This document shows, piece by piece, positions 44,509 to 52,617 of a DNA stretch of 52,617 bases. A program made the position numbers and the translations under genes. The stretch spans positions 1 through 52,617 of the forward strand of contig NZ_JAECZC010000038.1 of the NCBI RefSeq assembly GCF_016056305.1, written 5' to 3'. This DNA comes from Amazonocrinis nigriterrae CENA67. GTDB taxonomy: Bacteria; Cyanobacteriota; Cyanobacteriia; Cyanobacteriales; Nostocaceae. The notes under the pieces are model-generated. The model was not told the origin of the DNA and did no database searches. It was given only the letters and a program-made list of their open reading frames with translations. The stretch's first letter is position 1. Each line of letters begins with the position of its first letter.

Positions 44509-45174
44509 TTAAACAGATTGCAATGCTTTTTGAGCTTCGGTAGCGATCGCTTCAATCTCATCGTCTACCAATGTTGCTAAAATCGCCTTAGCTTCTGCAC
44601 CACCCAAACTAGTCAAGGCTTGCACAACTCTGTAGCGGATTTGCCAATCTGGATCAGCGGCATAAGGAGATAATAAAGCAACTGCTTCTGGATTTCCTAA
44701 TTCACCAAGAGCGCTAATGGCTGCTGTTTGGACTAATCCATTATCTGAGGTAAGTGCTTCTTTGAGTAGTTCAAAGGCTCGCGGGTCGCCCAACTCTCCT
44801 AATGTAGCAATAATACTGAATTGTACTAACCACTCAGGGGATTTATGGTAAACCTGCTCTAAATCTTCAAAAGCGCTGTGTAGCTTTAAAGCGCCTAAAC
44901 TGTCTGCGGCTGCTGCTTGCACATCAACTTCACTGTCATGGAGCAAGCGATCGCGCAATATCTCCAACGATAACTCTAGATTTTGTGTACCGAGTGTATT
45001 CAACTGACTCACCGCTGAGTACCGAACTCGTGAATTGCCATCAGCAATAGCAATTTGAATCAGTTCAAAAGCGATCGCAGGTTCTAGTTCGCGGATTTGA
45101 TTCACTGCACGCAAGCGATCGCCCAAATCCTCAGACCCTAGCAATTGCCTTACAGACTCAGGAGTAATACTCAT
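44509..45174 (-). CDS. nblB: HEAT-repeat protein, NblB-like
   Basis: The 221-residue protein is made of PBS-lyase-type HEAT repeats throughout (LRAVNQIRELEPAIAFELIQ, RVRYSAVSQLNTLG, LVQFSIIATLGELGDPRAFE, LVQTAAISALGELGNPEAVA, QIRYRVVQALTSLG). Sequence and length resemble NblB, the phycocyanobilin-lyase-like protein needed for phycobilisome degradation and chlorophyll reuse under nitrogen starvation. Lyase activity is not known for NblB. The start MSITPESVRQLLGSEDLGDR fits. It is followed on the same strand by an unrelated inverted repeat and preceded by the CBS gene across a divergent-looking but same-strand gap. Confidence 0.72.
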   Translation of the reverse strand: MSITPESVRQLLGSEDLGDRLRAVNQIRELEPAIAFELIQIAIADGNSRVRYSAVSQLNTLGTQNLELSLEILRDRLLHDSEVDVQAAAADSLGALKLHSAFEDLEQVYHKSPEWLVQFSIIATLGELGDPRAFELLKEALTSDNGLVQTAAISALGELGNPEAVALLSPYAADPDWQIRYRVVQALTSLGGAEAKAILATLVDDEIEAIATEAQKALQSV

Positions 45175-45228
45175 CTAATAATCCTATTTTCTCAAAGTAT
45201 TTTCAAAAAAACCACATAGTCATTAGTC

Positions 45229-45272
45229 ATTAGTGACAACCAATGACAACCAATGACAACAACTGACAACTG
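45229..45272. repeat. Repeat CAATGACAAC at the end of the CBS gene
   Basis: Three near-identical 10-base CAATGACAAC units followed by TGACAAC/TGACTAA heptamers up to the CBS stop codon. Confidence 0.8.
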
Positions 45273-45273
45273 A

Positions 45274-45732
45274 CTAACTAGCAGCCATTGCCCGAATAAT
45301 GTCACCACGAGTGAGGATACCAATTACTTGACCCGCGCTGTCAAGTACAGGTAAGCGGTGGACATTGCGATCGTGCATCAGTTGAGCTGCTTCTTTTACA
45401 GTTTTATCAGGGGAAATAGTTATAGGTTTTTTGCTCATCACTTCGCCAACAGTTTGCCCCAACACCTTATGTAAGTCCCGTTCGTAAGTGGCAGGGTTTT
45501 GGAGATAAATGACGCTATCAAGAAACATGATATAGGCTGGAGGAGTAACACCAGTTTCTTGCCACATTAAATCAGTTTCCGAAATAATGCCAACCAATTT
45601 CCCGGCATCATCCACAACAGGTAGCCCACTGATGTGTCGTTCTGCAATGATTTGCACGGCTTCCTTGAGTGGAGTTTCCGGTCGGACAACAATAGGGTTA
45701 TGGGTCATTATATCGGCAACGGTTTTAGGCAT
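45274..45732 (-). CDS. CBS-domain pair protein
   Basis: The 152-residue protein starts MPKTVADIMTHNPIVVRPET and consists of two CBS domains (about residues 8-65, ISGLPVVDDAGKLVGIISET; and about 90-148, RLPVLDSAGQVIGILTRGDI). Such Bateman modules bind adenosine nucleotides and regulate partners; in cyanobacteria and plastids related CBSX proteins bind thioredoxin. No partner is fused. The ATG at 45732 is preferred to the TTG at 45756. A CAATGACAAC repeat follows the stop. Confidence 0.88.
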   Translation of the reverse strand: MPKTVADIMTHNPIVVRPETPLKEAVQIIAERHISGLPVVDDAGKLVGIISETDLMWQETGVTPPAYIMFLDSVIYLQNPATYERDLHKVLGQTVGEVMSKKPITISPDKTVKEAAQLMHDRNVHRLPVLDSAGQVIGILTRGDIIRAMAAS

Positions 45733-45824
45733 TTGCTTACTGACACCTTCGATCAAAGTCTCTGCGATTATTGTAGAAAATTACGGCTCTTAACCTGATT
45801 GAGTTAATACATTGTTACTTGAAG

Positions 45825-45965
45825 TCAGTTGTCAGTTGTCAGTTGTAATTAGTTATTCTCCCCATCTCCCTCATCTCCCCATCTCTCCATCTACCTCATC
45901 CCCCCATCTACCTCATCTCCCCATCTCCCCATCTCTCCCCATCTCCCTCATCTCCCCCATATCCT
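45825..45965. repeat. Repeat block reaching into mutT
   Basis: GTCAGTT heptamers (45820-45845), then CCCCATCTCCCTCATCTCCC-type units for about 110 bases. The block continues into the mutT frame, encoding its last residues. Confidence 0.88.
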
Positions 45966-46377
45966 TTAAGGCTTCAATAATTTGACTATTTGCTTGAGGA
46001 AAAGCAAACTGTTCCAGTTCATCTAAGTTCACCCAGCGAACCTCATCACATTCTAGGGGTTGAGGAATACCTGCAATTAAACGACATTGATGCACCGTCA
46101 GCGTCACACGCAAGTGAGTGTATGTGTGATCGATGGTAATTAGATGCTCTCTAACTTCAATCTCTATTCCGAGTTCTTCATAAATTTCCCTTTGAATACA
46201 CTCTTGGACAGTTTCACCAGGCTCGATTTTACCGCCAGGAAATTCCCACAAACCGCCCATGACACCTTCCAAACGACGGCGATCAATTAAAATTTGCCCT
46301 TGGTCATTCCAAATTACGGCAACACCAATAATTTTATGGGGTGGCAAAGCACTGATTTCATTCGTGGTTTGTGTCAT
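45913..46377 (-). CDS. mutT: MutT-type 8-oxo-dGTP diphosphatase
   Basis: MutT hydrolyses 8-oxo-dGTP and keeps the nucleotide pool clean. The 154-residue product has the Nudix box GGLWEFPGGKIEPGETVQEC followed by REIYEELGIEIEV, with the MutT-type start HKIIGVAVIWNDQGQILIDR and VRWVNLDEL in the C-terminal half. The body is about 135 residues; the last 18 (GEMREMGRDGEMGR) are encoded by the CCCCATCTC repeat. The start MTQTTNEISALPPHKIIGVA at ATG 46377 is suitable. A minus-strand terminator lies just upstream, so mutT has its own promoter between 46378 and 46448. Confidence 0.9.
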   Translation of the reverse strand: MTQTTNEISALPPHKIIGVAVIWNDQGQILIDRRRLEGVMGGLWEFPGGKIEPGETVQECIQREIYEELGIEIEVREHLITIDHTYTHLRVTLTVHQCRLIAGIPQPLECDEVRWVNLDELEQFAFPQANSQIIEALKDMGEMREMGRDGEMGR

Positions 46378-46448
46378 AGTTGATTAAATATAAATAATGA
46401 TTAGGAACTAATAGCTAATAATTTTTGACTATTGAGTAATAATAATAA

Positions 46449-46481
46449 AACTCGGCAGTTGGCTGAGATATCTGCCGAGTT
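46449..46481 (-). terminator. Intrinsic terminator upstream of mutT
   Basis: 10-bp stem AACTCGGCAG/CTGCCGAGTT with a 13-base loop; on the minus strand it is followed by TTTATTATTATTA. It would end transcripts coming from the DUF760 gene before mutT. Confidence 0.85.
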
Positions 46482-46779
46482 ATTGTTAGCAATACACCCC
46501 TAATAGATGGTGAGTTACACTTAGCTATAACGCACCCGATAAAATTAAGATTTACTTTCTAAATGGACTCTAAGTATAGTTTTAGTGAATCAAGCGGCGT
46601 TAGCATCCTTGTAGGTAAATCTAGATGAATACTGCTAACGCAACGCTGCCAATTCAAGAAGTAGAGGGAAGTTGAGTGATGAGAATTCAGCATAATACTA
46701 ATTTTTGATTTTCTTCCCCATGATTAGCACGAGGTAGAAATCTAACAATATGGAATTTTGTATCTAAAATTACAGATTG
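46482..46779. other. Spacer between mutT terminator and DUF760
   Basis: Noncoding. Contains an interrupted inverted repeat (AGCG-CGTTAGCA / TGCTAACG-CGCT, 46593-46648) with GCGTTAGC cores, a common repeat word in these genomes. No gene seen. Confidence 0.6.
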
Positions 46780-47130
46780 TTAGTCAATTTCGTTATTAGT
46801 ATCAGTTCCTTGCAATGCTAATTCAAAGTTCATTCTCTGTTCAGCATTACGCAAGAAGTAACCACTAATCATTGCTGAAGCTAGTAGCCGACCAAGACTT
46901 TCGCGGCTTGTAGTGACAGTAACACCAAAGTGTTCTGAGGGTAAGTTACCTAACAAACCTACAATGTTGCGCTCCATCACTTGAAAAACTTCACTAGAAT
47001 TAGGCTTGGATAGCTGGGTAACTGTCTCTGGACTCAAAGATTTAACATATTGCCACAGTAAATTCCCAGTTTCAGACTCGCTTGACCCACTATTGAAAAA
47101 TTCTGAAACTCGATTGGATGGGTTATTCAC
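46780..47130 (-). CDS. DUF760 protein
   Basis: The 116-residue protein (start GTG 47130, reading MNNPSNRVSEFFNSGSSESE) belongs to DUF760, found in cyanobacteria and plastids: LLWQYVKSLSPETVTQLSKP, VMERNIVGLLGNLPSEHFGV and RESLGRLLASAMISGYFLRN are characteristic. The GTG is preferred to the upstream TTG frame start because a perfect AGGAGG lies six bases before it. Function unknown; plant homologues are plastid proteins. It lies 247 bases downstream of the sigma factor gene, on the same strand. Confidence 0.85.
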   Translation of the reverse strand: MNNPSNRVSEFFNSGSSESETGNLLWQYVKSLSPETVTQLSKPNSSEVFQVMERNIVGLLGNLPSEHFGVTVTTSRESLGRLLASAMISGYFLRNAEQRMNFELALQGTDTNNEID

Positions 47131-47310
47131 GTCGTGCCTCCTATACTTCAACTACTAACTACTAATGTTTGTAACTTGAATAATAAACGCCTGTTTGTTT
47201 TATTTGACTTGGCTAAGTATTAACTGTTCCTGTCAAATAATGTAACAGGCGAATTCTCACATGGGAGTCGGTGTAACCGTACCAAAAGCAGCGTATTTTC
47301 TCACCTTATT

Positions 47311-47385
47311 TAGTCAGTTGTCAGTTGTCAGTTGTCAATTGTTTCTTTTCCACTGACCACTGACTACTAACTACTGACTAACTCG
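47311..47385. repeat. Heptamer repeat at the end of the sigma gene
   Basis: GTCAGTT units (47311-47341) and CTGACCA/CTGACTA units (47352-47383), both of period 7, again near complements of each other. The array touches the sigma factor stop codon. Confidence 0.85.
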
Positions 47386-48376
47386 CCAAATATTCATCCA
47401 TACTTGCTTTGGACTTGCGAAGTTTAGTCAAGGCTTCCCGCTCAATTTGCCGTACTCGTTCGCGGCTAATATTCAAGATTTCGCCGATTCTGGCAAGAGT
47501 TAGGGCTTGTCCGTCGGTTAACCCAAAGCGCAAGGTAATCACTTCCCGTTGTTGGGGGGTGAGTTCTTCCATCAGGCGCTCTAAGTCATTAGATAAGGAA
47601 GATTGCATAACAAACTCTTCTGGAGAAGCGCCTGGATCTTCTAACATTTCTCCGAGTTCGGTGTCGTAGTTATCCCCCAACCTTAAGTCTAAAGATAAGG
47701 GCAAACGTGCTTTTTCTAGATATTCTCGTACTTGCTTGGGAGTTAATTCTAATTCTTGAGCTAGTTCTGAAGCTGTGGGAGCGCGTCCCAATCTTTGAGA
47801 TAATTGGCGCTGAGCTTTTTTGATTTTGTTTAATTTTTCAGTAATGTGTATTGGTAGGCGGATGGTACGAGCTTTTTCTGCGATCGCTCTTGTAATTGCC
47901 TGACGTATCCACCAATAGGCATAGGTAGAAAATCTGTAACCTTTAGTGGGGTCAAACTTTTCTACGCCGCGCTGCATACCAATGCTGCCTTCTTGAATCA
48001 AGTCGAGTAAATCGACGTTGCGCTTAATATACTTTTTGGCAACGGATACCACCAATCGCAAGTTGGCTTCTACCATCTTACGCTTGGCAATTTCACCATG
48101 AGCGATCGCTGTGTTCAACTCTGCTGTTTCTAGCTTTGCTGCTTTTGCCCACTCTTCTATAGTCGGTTGACGACCCAACTGGGTAGCGAGATCTTCCCTC
48201 ATGTCGTACAACATCGTTAAACGTTGCACTTGTTTGCCATAAAAAATTTCCTCCTCGTGAGTTAACAGTGGCACACGGCCAATCTCACGCAGGTAAGTCC
48301 GCACTAGGTCTGTGGCTGTTGGAGCGGTCTTCATGGCGCTACTCTTTGGTAATGATGGGTTTTCAGGTAGAGTCAT
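47378..48376 (-). CDS. Group 2 sigma-70 family RNA polymerase sigma factor
   Basis: The 332-residue protein has region 1.2 ([20 protein letters not shown]), 2.1-2.4 with the -10-reading segment ([40 protein letters not shown]), region 3 and region 4 with [15 protein letters not shown] and the helix-turn-helix [20 protein letters not shown]. It lacks the long region 1.1 of the primary sigma, so it is a non-essential RpoD-like SigB/C/D/E-type factor that redirects transcription under stress or nutrient change. Which member cannot be fixed by eye. ATG 48376 ([13 protein letters not shown]) is the start. Confidence 0.93.
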   Translation of the reverse strand: MTLPENPSLPKSSAMKTAPTATDLVRTYLREIGRVPLLTHEEEIFYGKQVQRLTMLYDMREDLATQLGRQPTIEEWAKAAKLETAELNTAIAHGEIAKRKMVEANLRLVVSVAKKYIKRNVDLLDLIQEGSIGMQRGVEKFDPTKGYRFSTYAYWWIRQAITRAIAEKARTIRLPIHITEKLNKIKKAQRQLSQRLGRAPTASELAQELELTPKQVREYLEKARLPLSLDLRLGDNYDTELGEMLEDPGASPEEFVMQSSLSNDLERLMEELTPQQREVITLRFGLTDGQALTLARIGEILNISRERVRQIEREALTKLRKSKASMDEYLAS

Positions 48377-48675
48377 TTACTTAGTGGATGATCTTTAAGG
48401 GCGCTAACCAGTGAGACTGGGAAACAATATGTGGCTTAGAATTTACGCAGCCGAGATTCTCGCCTGCTCATAGTAATCAAAATTAGGGTCTTAACTGCTA
48501 GACCTTACAGTTATTTCTTTGCTTTCACAAGTATCTATAGTTAGATAAATGGTAGCGAGACTGAGATTTTTTGTATTTAATGATTATAAATAATTGTAAC
48601 ATTTATGAGAAAAATTGGAATATGGGATAACCCTGAATTTTTAAGGTGTTTTAGTTCATACACTGAGATTTATCT

Positions 48676-48717
48676 AATTCGTAATTCGTAATTCGTAATT
48701 TGTAATTTGTAATTTTC
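48676..48717. repeat. Heptamer repeat AATTCGT
   Basis: Three AATTCGT units followed by AATTTGT units, period 7, about 40 bases. This is one of the classical heptanucleotide types of Nostocales. Confidence 0.88.
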
Positions 48718-48753
48718 GGGGTTCAGGCTCCTACCTATAGGGAGGATCTTCAA

Positions 48754-48924
48754 TCAAGTTTTACCACAATCTACTACTGGCTTACCTCCTGCCTTCTTCA
48801 ATAAGTAAGTCCCCCAATGACATTGCCTGATGAGATTGGGCTTAGCACGGTTGTTTCTATAGTAATAGCCATCAGATGCAAGAGCTGAAATAGCCATTTC
48901 TTTCAAAACTTTTTGGAACTCCAC
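48754..48924 (-). CDS. Possible 56-residue ORF or gene remnant
   Basis: From a GTG at 48924 the frame reads VEFQKVLKEMAISALASDGY then YYRNNRAKPNLIRQCHWGTY and LLKKAGGKPVVDCGKT to TGA. The composition is protein-like and stands out from the surrounding noncoding DNA, but I recognise no family, and it could be a fragment of a larger lost gene. No strong ribosome site. Treat as a candidate only. Confidence 0.3.
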   Translation of the reverse strand: MEFQKVLKEMAISALASDGYYYRNNRAKPNLIRQCHWGTYLLKKAGGKPVVDCGKT

Positions 48925-49052
48925 TTATATGTATCTCTGTGGACAAAAAAATAACTTACTCATATTTGTTAAAATATCTCAATGGAAACCATAAATATTC
49001 TTTTATAATAATTGCTTAATTTTCCTTGTAAATACTGCTTAATGCAGATTGA

Positions 49053-49160
49053 GAAAGGGAGATGGGGAGTAGGGGAGCAGGGGAAGATGAGGGGGATGAG
49101 GGAGGTAACTCTTCACTCCTAACTCTTAACTCCTAACTCTTAACCAATTCCCCATGCCCC
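49053..49160. repeat. Purine-rich and heptamer repeats downstream of carB
   Basis: GGGAGATGGGGAGTAGGGGA-type sequence (49056-49105) then CTCCTAA/CTCTTAA heptamers (49108-49145) and CCCCATGC units, ending close to the carB stop. Confidence 0.85.
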
Positions 49161-49177
49161 ATGCCCTAAAAGCATTC

Positions 49178-52100
49178 CTAACGGTTGGCGCAGTACTCTT
49201 GGATGACTTTTACATCCAAAGTAGTATTTTGTAAAGAACGAATGGCAGCAACAGTGGCTTTTGCTCCGGCGATGGTGGTAATGATGGGAATTTTGTAAGC
49301 CAAGGCTGTGCGGCGGATTAGTCTAGCATCAGTGTGGGCTTCTTCCCCAGAAGGCGTATTGATGATCAGTTGGATTTTCTGATTTTTGATGGCATCCAGG
49401 ACATGGGGGCGTCCTTCATGGAGTTTCAGCACCAACTCAATATCTAATCCCTGTTCTTGGAGGACTTGGCGTGTGCCAAATGTAGCCATGACAGTAAAGC
49501 CCAGATCAATAAATTCTCTAACTACAGAAACAGCGGCGGCTTTGTCGCGATCGCTCATGGACACAAAGACAGTACCTGTTAAAGGTAAACGCTCTCCTGC
49601 ACCTAACTCTGCTTTGGCAAAGGCGCGTCCAAAATCGCTGTCAATTCCCATGACTTCACCAGTAGAGCGCATCTCTGGGCCTAATATCGTATCAGTTCCA
49701 GGGAATTTATTAAACGGTAATACCGCTTCTTTAACGGCAATATGGGATGGGATAACTTCTTGGGTAAAGCCTAACTCCTCTAAAGTTTTACCCGACATAA
49801 TTAAGGATGCTAGTTTCGCCAAGGGAACACCCGTGGCTTTAGAAACAAAGGGCACTGTCCGCGAGGCGCGGGGGTTGGCTTCTAAAATGTAAACTTGGGG
49901 AGAATAACTTTGAGCGCCAACAACGGCAAACTGAATATTCATCAACCCCACAACTGAGAGAGACTGTGCTAATTGCACTGTCCAGGTGCGAATTTGATTC
50001 AGTACTGCTGGTGGTAGAGAAATGGATGGTAATGCACAAGCAGAATCTCCAGAGTGAATTCCCGCTTGTTCAATGTGTTCCATGATGCCGCCAATCACTA
50101 CTCTTCCTGTATGGTCAGCGATCGCATCGACATCCACTTCAATGGCGTTTTCCAAAAACTTATCAATTAAAATCGGATGGTCTGGTTCTACCTGTACTGC
50201 AAAAGTCATGTAGCGTTCCAATTCCGTATCAGAATAGACGATTTCCATCGCCCGACCCCCAAGTACATAGCTAGGACGCACCACCACTGGATAACCAATA
50301 CGTTTGGCTACAATTAGCGCATCTTCGTAACTCCTGGCTGTACCATTGGGCGGTTGGGCAATATTCAACTGTTTGAGAATTTTTTCAAAACGCTCTCTAT
50401 CTTCTGCTGTGTCGATAGAGTCTGGTGATGTACCCCAGATTTTAGGGAGTGGGGATTGGGGATTAGGGACTGGGGATTGGGAATTTTCACCAGTCTCCAA
50501 TCCCTGCAAATACTTTTGCAGGGGAACAGCTAACTTCAATGGTGTTTGTCCGCCGAACTGGACAATTATGCCTACAGGGTTTTCAGCTTCGATGATGTTG
50601 AGGACATCTTCTTTGGTCAATGGCTCAAAGTAAAGGCGATCGCTAGTATCGTAGTCTGTGGAGACTGTCTCCGGGTTGGAGTTGACCATAATTGTCTCAA
50701 AGCCTGCTGCTTTTAAAGCATAGGAGGCGTGACAACAACAGTAGTCAAATTCAATTCCCTGTCCTATGCGGTTAGGCCCACCACCCAAAATCATCACTTT
50801 CGGTTTGGTGGTTGGCAAAACCTCCGTTTCTTCTTCGTAGGTAGAGTAATAGTAGGGAGTAAACGCTTCAAATTCAGCAGCGCAGGTGTCCACGGTTTTA
50901 TAAACTGGAATCACACCCAGCTGTTTGCGATAAGCGCGGACTTCATCTTCGCTGGTTTTGGTAGCATAAGCAATCTGGCGATCGCTAAATCCGTCGCGTT
51001 TAACACTATAAAGTTGCTCTTTTGTCAACTGTTTTAAGGGCGTCCGCTTCAGGAATTTTTCCACCTCTAGCAGATGTTGCAGTTTATCTAAGAACCAAGG
51101 GTCAATACCAGTAAGTTCGTAAATTTCCCCACTAGTGATTCCTTGTTGCAAGGCATGACGTACAGCGAAAATGCGATCGGGATTGGGTGTGCGTAGCAAA
51201 GCGCGAATTTGTTCACCGCTGGGTAGTTTTTCTGCTTTGTCGCAACCCCAGCCAGCACGACCAGTTTCCAGAGAACGCAGCGCTTTTTGGAAAGATTCGT
51301 TAAATGTCCGCCCAATGGCCATTGCTTCCCCTACTGACTTCATTTGTGTTGTCAGCACTGGTTCGGAACCGGGGAATTTTTCAAAGGCGAAGCGGGGAAC
51401 TTTGGTAACTACATAGTCAATGGTTGGTTCAAAAGATGCGGGAGTTTTCTTGGTGATGTCGTTGTTAATTTCATTCAACTTGTAACCAACCGCTAGCTTT
51501 GCGGCTATTTTGGCAATGGGAAAACCCGTGGCTTTAGAAGCCAAAGCGGAACTCCGGGAAACACGGGGGTTCATTTCAATGACAATCACATCCCCAGTCA
51601 CGGGATTGACGGCAAACTGGATATTGGAACCGCCAGTTTCCACACCAATTTCCCGGATGATTTTAATCGCCATATCCCGCAATCGTTGGTATTCTTTATC
51701 GGTAAGGGTTTGGGCGGGAGCAACGGTAATGGAGTCGCCGGTGTGGATGCCCATCGGGTCAAGGTTTTCGATCGAACAGATAATCACGACGTTATCTGCT
51801 AAGTCGCGCATCACTTCTAATTCGTATTCTTTCCAGCCGAGTAGGGACTGGTCGATGAGAATTTGGGAAACAGGACTGGCATCTATACCTACCTGTGCCA
51901 TTTCTTCAAATTCTTCTTGGTTGTAGGCAATACCACCGCCGGTACCACCCATTGTAAAGGCTGGGCGAATAATTAAGGGGTAAGTGCCAATGCGGCGAGC
52001 GATCGCTTTGGCTTCTTCTAAAGATGAGGCGGTGCCACTAGGACACACGTCTACCCCAATCTTGGCCATGGCTTCGTTAAACAGTTTTCTATCTTCAGCT

Positions 52101-52474
52101 TTCTCAATCGCTGGTAACTTGGCGCCAATTAATTCGACATTGTACTTTTCTAAGACACCATTTTTTGCTAGGGCGACGGCAATGTTGAGGGCAGTTTGTC
52201 CTCCCATTGTTGGGAGTAAGGCATCAGGACGTTCTTTGGCGATGACTTTTTCTACTAATTCTGGTGTTAGTGGTTCAATATAAGTGCGATCGGCCGTTTC
52301 TGGGTCGGTCATAATTGTCGCCGGATTAGAATTGACCAACACCACCTCATACCCTTCTTCTCGCAGCGCTTTGCAGGCTTGGGTACCAGAGTAGTCAAAT
52401 TCACAGGCTTGTCCGATGACAATAGGGCCAGATCCTAACAGTAGTATTTTTTGCAGGTCTTGACGGCGGGGCAT
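49178..52474 (-). CDS. carB: Carbamoyl-phosphate synthase large subunit
   Basis: CarB makes carbamoyl phosphate from bicarbonate, ATP and glutamine-derived ammonia (with CarA) for arginine and pyrimidine synthesis; arginine also feeds cyanophycin. The 1098-residue product has both homologous halves: the first ATP-grasp ([20 protein letters not shown] start, [36 protein letters not shown]), the oligomerisation domain, the second ATP-grasp ([56 protein letters not shown]) and the C-terminal MGS-like allosteric domain. It carries an extra segment of about 21 residues after LQKYLQ ([13 protein letters not shown] included) encoded by a heptamer repeat at 50451-50485. No carA is nearby. Confidence 0.97.
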   Translation of the reverse strand: MPRRQDLQKILLLGSGPIVIGQACEFDYSGTQACKALREEGYEVVLVNSNPATIMTDPETADRTYIEPLTPELVEKVIAKERPDALLPTMGGQTALNIAVALAKNGVLEKYNVELIGAKLPAIEKAEDRKLFNEAMAKIGVDVCPSGTASSLEEAKAIARRIGTYPLIIRPAFTMGGTGGGIAYNQEEFEEMAQVGIDASPVSQILIDQSLLGWKEYELEVMRDLADNVVIICSIENLDPMGIHTGDSITVAPAQTLTDKEYQRLRDMAIKIIREIGVETGGSNIQFAVNPVTGDVIVIEMNPRVSRSSALASKATGFPIAKIAAKLAVGYKLNEINNDITKKTPASFEPTIDYVVTKVPRFAFEKFPGSEPVLTTQMKSVGEAMAIGRTFNESFQKALRSLETGRAGWGCDKAEKLPSGEQIRALLRTPNPDRIFAVRHALQQGITSGEIYELTGIDPWFLDKLQHLLEVEKFLKRTPLKQLTKEQLYSVKRDGFSDRQIAYATKTSEDEVRAYRKQLGVIPVYKTVDTCAAEFEAFTPYYYSTYEEETEVLPTTKPKVMILGGGPNRIGQGIEFDYCCCHASYALKAAGFETIMVNSNPETVSTDYDTSDRLYFEPLTKEDVLNIIEAENPVGIIVQFGGQTPLKLAVPLQKYLQGLETGENSQSPVPNPQSPLPKIWGTSPDSIDTAEDRERFEKILKQLNIAQPPNGTARSYEDALIVAKRIGYPVVVRPSYVLGGRAMEIVYSDTELERYMTFAVQVEPDHPILIDKFLENAIEVDVDAIADHTGRVVIGGIMEHIEQAGIHSGDSACALPSISLPPAVLNQIRTWTVQLAQSLSVVGLMNIQFAVVGAQSYSPQVYILEANPRASRTVPFVSKATGVPLAKLASLIMSGKTLEELGFTQEVIPSHIAVKEAVLPFNKFPGTDTILGPEMRSTGEVMGIDSDFGRAFAKAELGAGERLPLTGTVFVSMSDRDKAAAVSVVREFIDLGFTVMATFGTRQVLQEQGLDIELVLKLHEGRPHVLDAIKNQKIQLIINTPSGEEAHTDARLIRRTALAYKIPIITTIAGAKATVAAIRSLQNTTLDVKVIQEYCANR
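50451..50485. repeat. Heptamer array inside the carB reading frame
   Basis: Five consecutive 7-base units: GGGGATT, GGGGATT, AGGGACT, GGGGATT, GGGAATT (plus strand). They are translated on the minus strand as part of [14 protein letters not shown]. The units are like those in the spacer at 9113-9168. Confidence 0.92.
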
Positions 52475-52617
52475 AGTCTTTGGGATGGGGTAGGAGAATA
52501 CAAATCCTGATTATTTTAAGATTCTTTCCCCCTGGTTATGTTGTTTCTTATCAAGTTTTCCAAGTTTGATTGCGGAAAAAGGCAGGGGGATGGGGGGCTT
52601 CGGGGCCCCCTCTGGGG
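52475..52617. other. carB upstream region and window end
   Basis: Contains the carB promoter region. The last 30 bases (GGGGGCTTCGGGGCCCCCTC core) are a G/C-rich palindromic repeat related to the block at 32733-32883. Confidence 0.55.

Larger units (their letters stand above)
48377..49177. other. Long spacer between carB and the sigma gene
   Basis: 801 bases with the sigma promoter region at its left end, an AATTCGT heptamer array, a possible 56-residue open frame on the minus strand and the purine/heptamer repeats before carB. No recognised gene. Confidence 0.6.

Overview
The window is chromosomal DNA of a filamentous, probably heterocyst-forming cyanobacterium (Nostoc/Calothrix/Tolypothrix type). 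Evidence: many copies of the HIP1 octamer GCGATCGC, many intergenic heptanucleotide tandem repeats of the STRR kind, cyanophycin genes cphB-cphA, and cyanobacteria-plastid genes such as an RpaB/Ycf27 regulator, a CCB-type cytochrome b6f assembly factor, an NblB-like HEAT protein and DUF3493, DUF760 and DUF1400 proteins. Coding density is ordinary. Most genes are housekeeping or conserved cyanobacterial genes, and no prophage, CRISPR array or intact insertion sequence was seen.

Layout. 1-5.3 kb: the edge of trmD, then cphB and cphA (nitrogen reserve cyanophycin). 5.3-9.1 kb: a small tatA gene, two tandem paralogous Ser/Thr kinases with membrane-anchored C-terminal domains, and divergent cbiT. 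9.3-16.5 kb: cdsA, a DUF2993 protein, an RsuA/RluB-type pseudouridine synthase overlapping a RodZ-like gene, malQ, a Nudix hydrolase and a pentapeptide-repeat/RidA fusion. 16.5-22.4 kb: an accessory stretch with an acyltransferase, a conserved helical protein, a large STAND NTPase-TPR protein preceded by a 21-bp tandem repeat, a cupin, a broken DUF2887-type gene and tRNA-Thr(CGU). 22.4-26.4 kb: small membrane proteins and an S-layer/beta-helix surface protein.

26.5-32.6 kb: the translation/transcription block rimP-nusA-ylxR-infB, with an intrinsic terminator directly in front of rimP that looks like a leader attenuator. 32.9-39.3 kb: an unknown membrane protein, a peptidoglycan-binding protein with a Thr-Pro tail, a Clp-fold membrane protease, two Uma2-type nuclease genes and a small gene carrying an in-frame TGA. 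39.5-52.6 kb: radA, rpaB, a CCB gene, a methyltransferase, DUF456, an NblB-like gene, a CBS-pair protein, mutT, DUF760, a group 2 sigma factor and carB.

The most distinctive feature of the window is how repeats interact with genes. Period-7 tandem repeats occupy many spacers. In several places repeats reach into reading frames: the 3' ends of trmD, mutT and an acyltransferase gene, and an in-frame block inside carB. The best candidates for new biology are the rimP leader terminator, the 21-bp repeat in front of (or translated into) the STAND protein, the pentapeptide-RidA fusion, and the repeat-derived insert in carB. I found no convincing large undescribed multi-gene system.
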